Positions 12,391-12,395 of a stretch of DNA of 12,395 nt are shown here, one piece after another. Under the pieces are notes generated by a model. That model had not been told where the DNA came from, did not search any database, and was given only the letters and a program-made list of their open reading frames with translations. The translations under genes and the position numbers were made by a program. Origin of the DNA: Heritagella sp051881655. Its GTDB lineage: Bacteria; Bacillota; Clostridia; Oscillospirales; Acutalibacteraceae. The stretch covers positions 1 through 12,395 of the forward strand of contig JBJEQH010000118.1 of assembly GCA_051881655.1 (NCBI GenBank), given 5' to 3'. Numbering within the stretch: the first letter of the stretch is position 1; each line of letters opens with the position of its first letter.

Positions 12391-12395
12391 GTTTT

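Noticed and set aside
1..12395. CRISPR, tRNA, rRNA, transposase, phage or defence-system genes
   Set aside because: No repeat-spacer pattern, cloverleaf, rRNA segment, transposase or nuclease/defence motif was seen; the nearest candidate, the MBL-fold protein, has no defence partners.

Overview
The window looks like a piece of a high-GC, low-G+C-phylum (Firmicutes) Clostridia genome, most likely an Oscillospirales-type gut anaerobe. This is inferred from AGGAGG-type ribosome binding sites, frequent TTG/GTG starts, a Bacillota-style split ThrE exporter, an AraR repressor of the GntR/LacI chimeric kind, and sigma-A-type promoters with 17-18 bp spacers. No rRNA, tRNA, mobile element or CRISPR array was seen. 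It reads as ordinary chromosomal metabolic and regulatory DNA, densely packed.

Left block (1-2161, minus strand): the 5' end of a family 31 glycoside hydrolase runs off the left edge. Upstream of it is a two-gene threonine/serine exporter operon (thrE N-half, then thrE C-half with an unusual 119-residue soluble extension), driven by a promoter at about 2133-2161.

Central sugar block (2162-6408, plus strand): araR, araD, manA and a LacI-family regulator. araD and manA overlap by 4 bp. An AraR-box-like palindrome lies upstream of araR, and a degenerate second copy abuts a promoter in front of araD, so the L-arabinose repressor probably controls itself and the araD-manA pair. A strong terminator follows manA. 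The LacI-family gene then has its own near-consensus promoter and two tandem operator-like near-palindromes between promoter and start codon, which suggests autoregulation. With the GH31 enzyme nearby, the theme is use of plant polysaccharide sugars. araA and araB are not in the window.

Right block (6436-12395, minus strand): read in transcription order, a MacB/LolD-type ABC ATPase; an 83-residue HPr-like small protein whose -35 box overlaps the ATPase stop codon; then a close-packed set made of a membrane-anchored ComEC-like metallo-beta-lactamase protein (TTG start chosen from its Shine-Dalgarno), an EamA/DMT permease, a type-B carboxylesterase and D-aminoacyl-tRNA deacylase (dtd, 4 bp overlap). 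Last comes a separately promoted, exported Ser/Glu/Pro-rich protein with a C-terminal membrane anchor. That gene and the LacI-family gene converge on one shared bidirectional terminator.

The most interesting material is regulatory (AraR boxes, tandem LacI-type operators, a 14-bp dyad before the GH31 gene), together with three poorly described proteins: the extended ThrE C-half, the 83-aa HPr-like protein and the Ser-rich membrane protein. I did not find convincing evidence of a wholly new multi-gene system.
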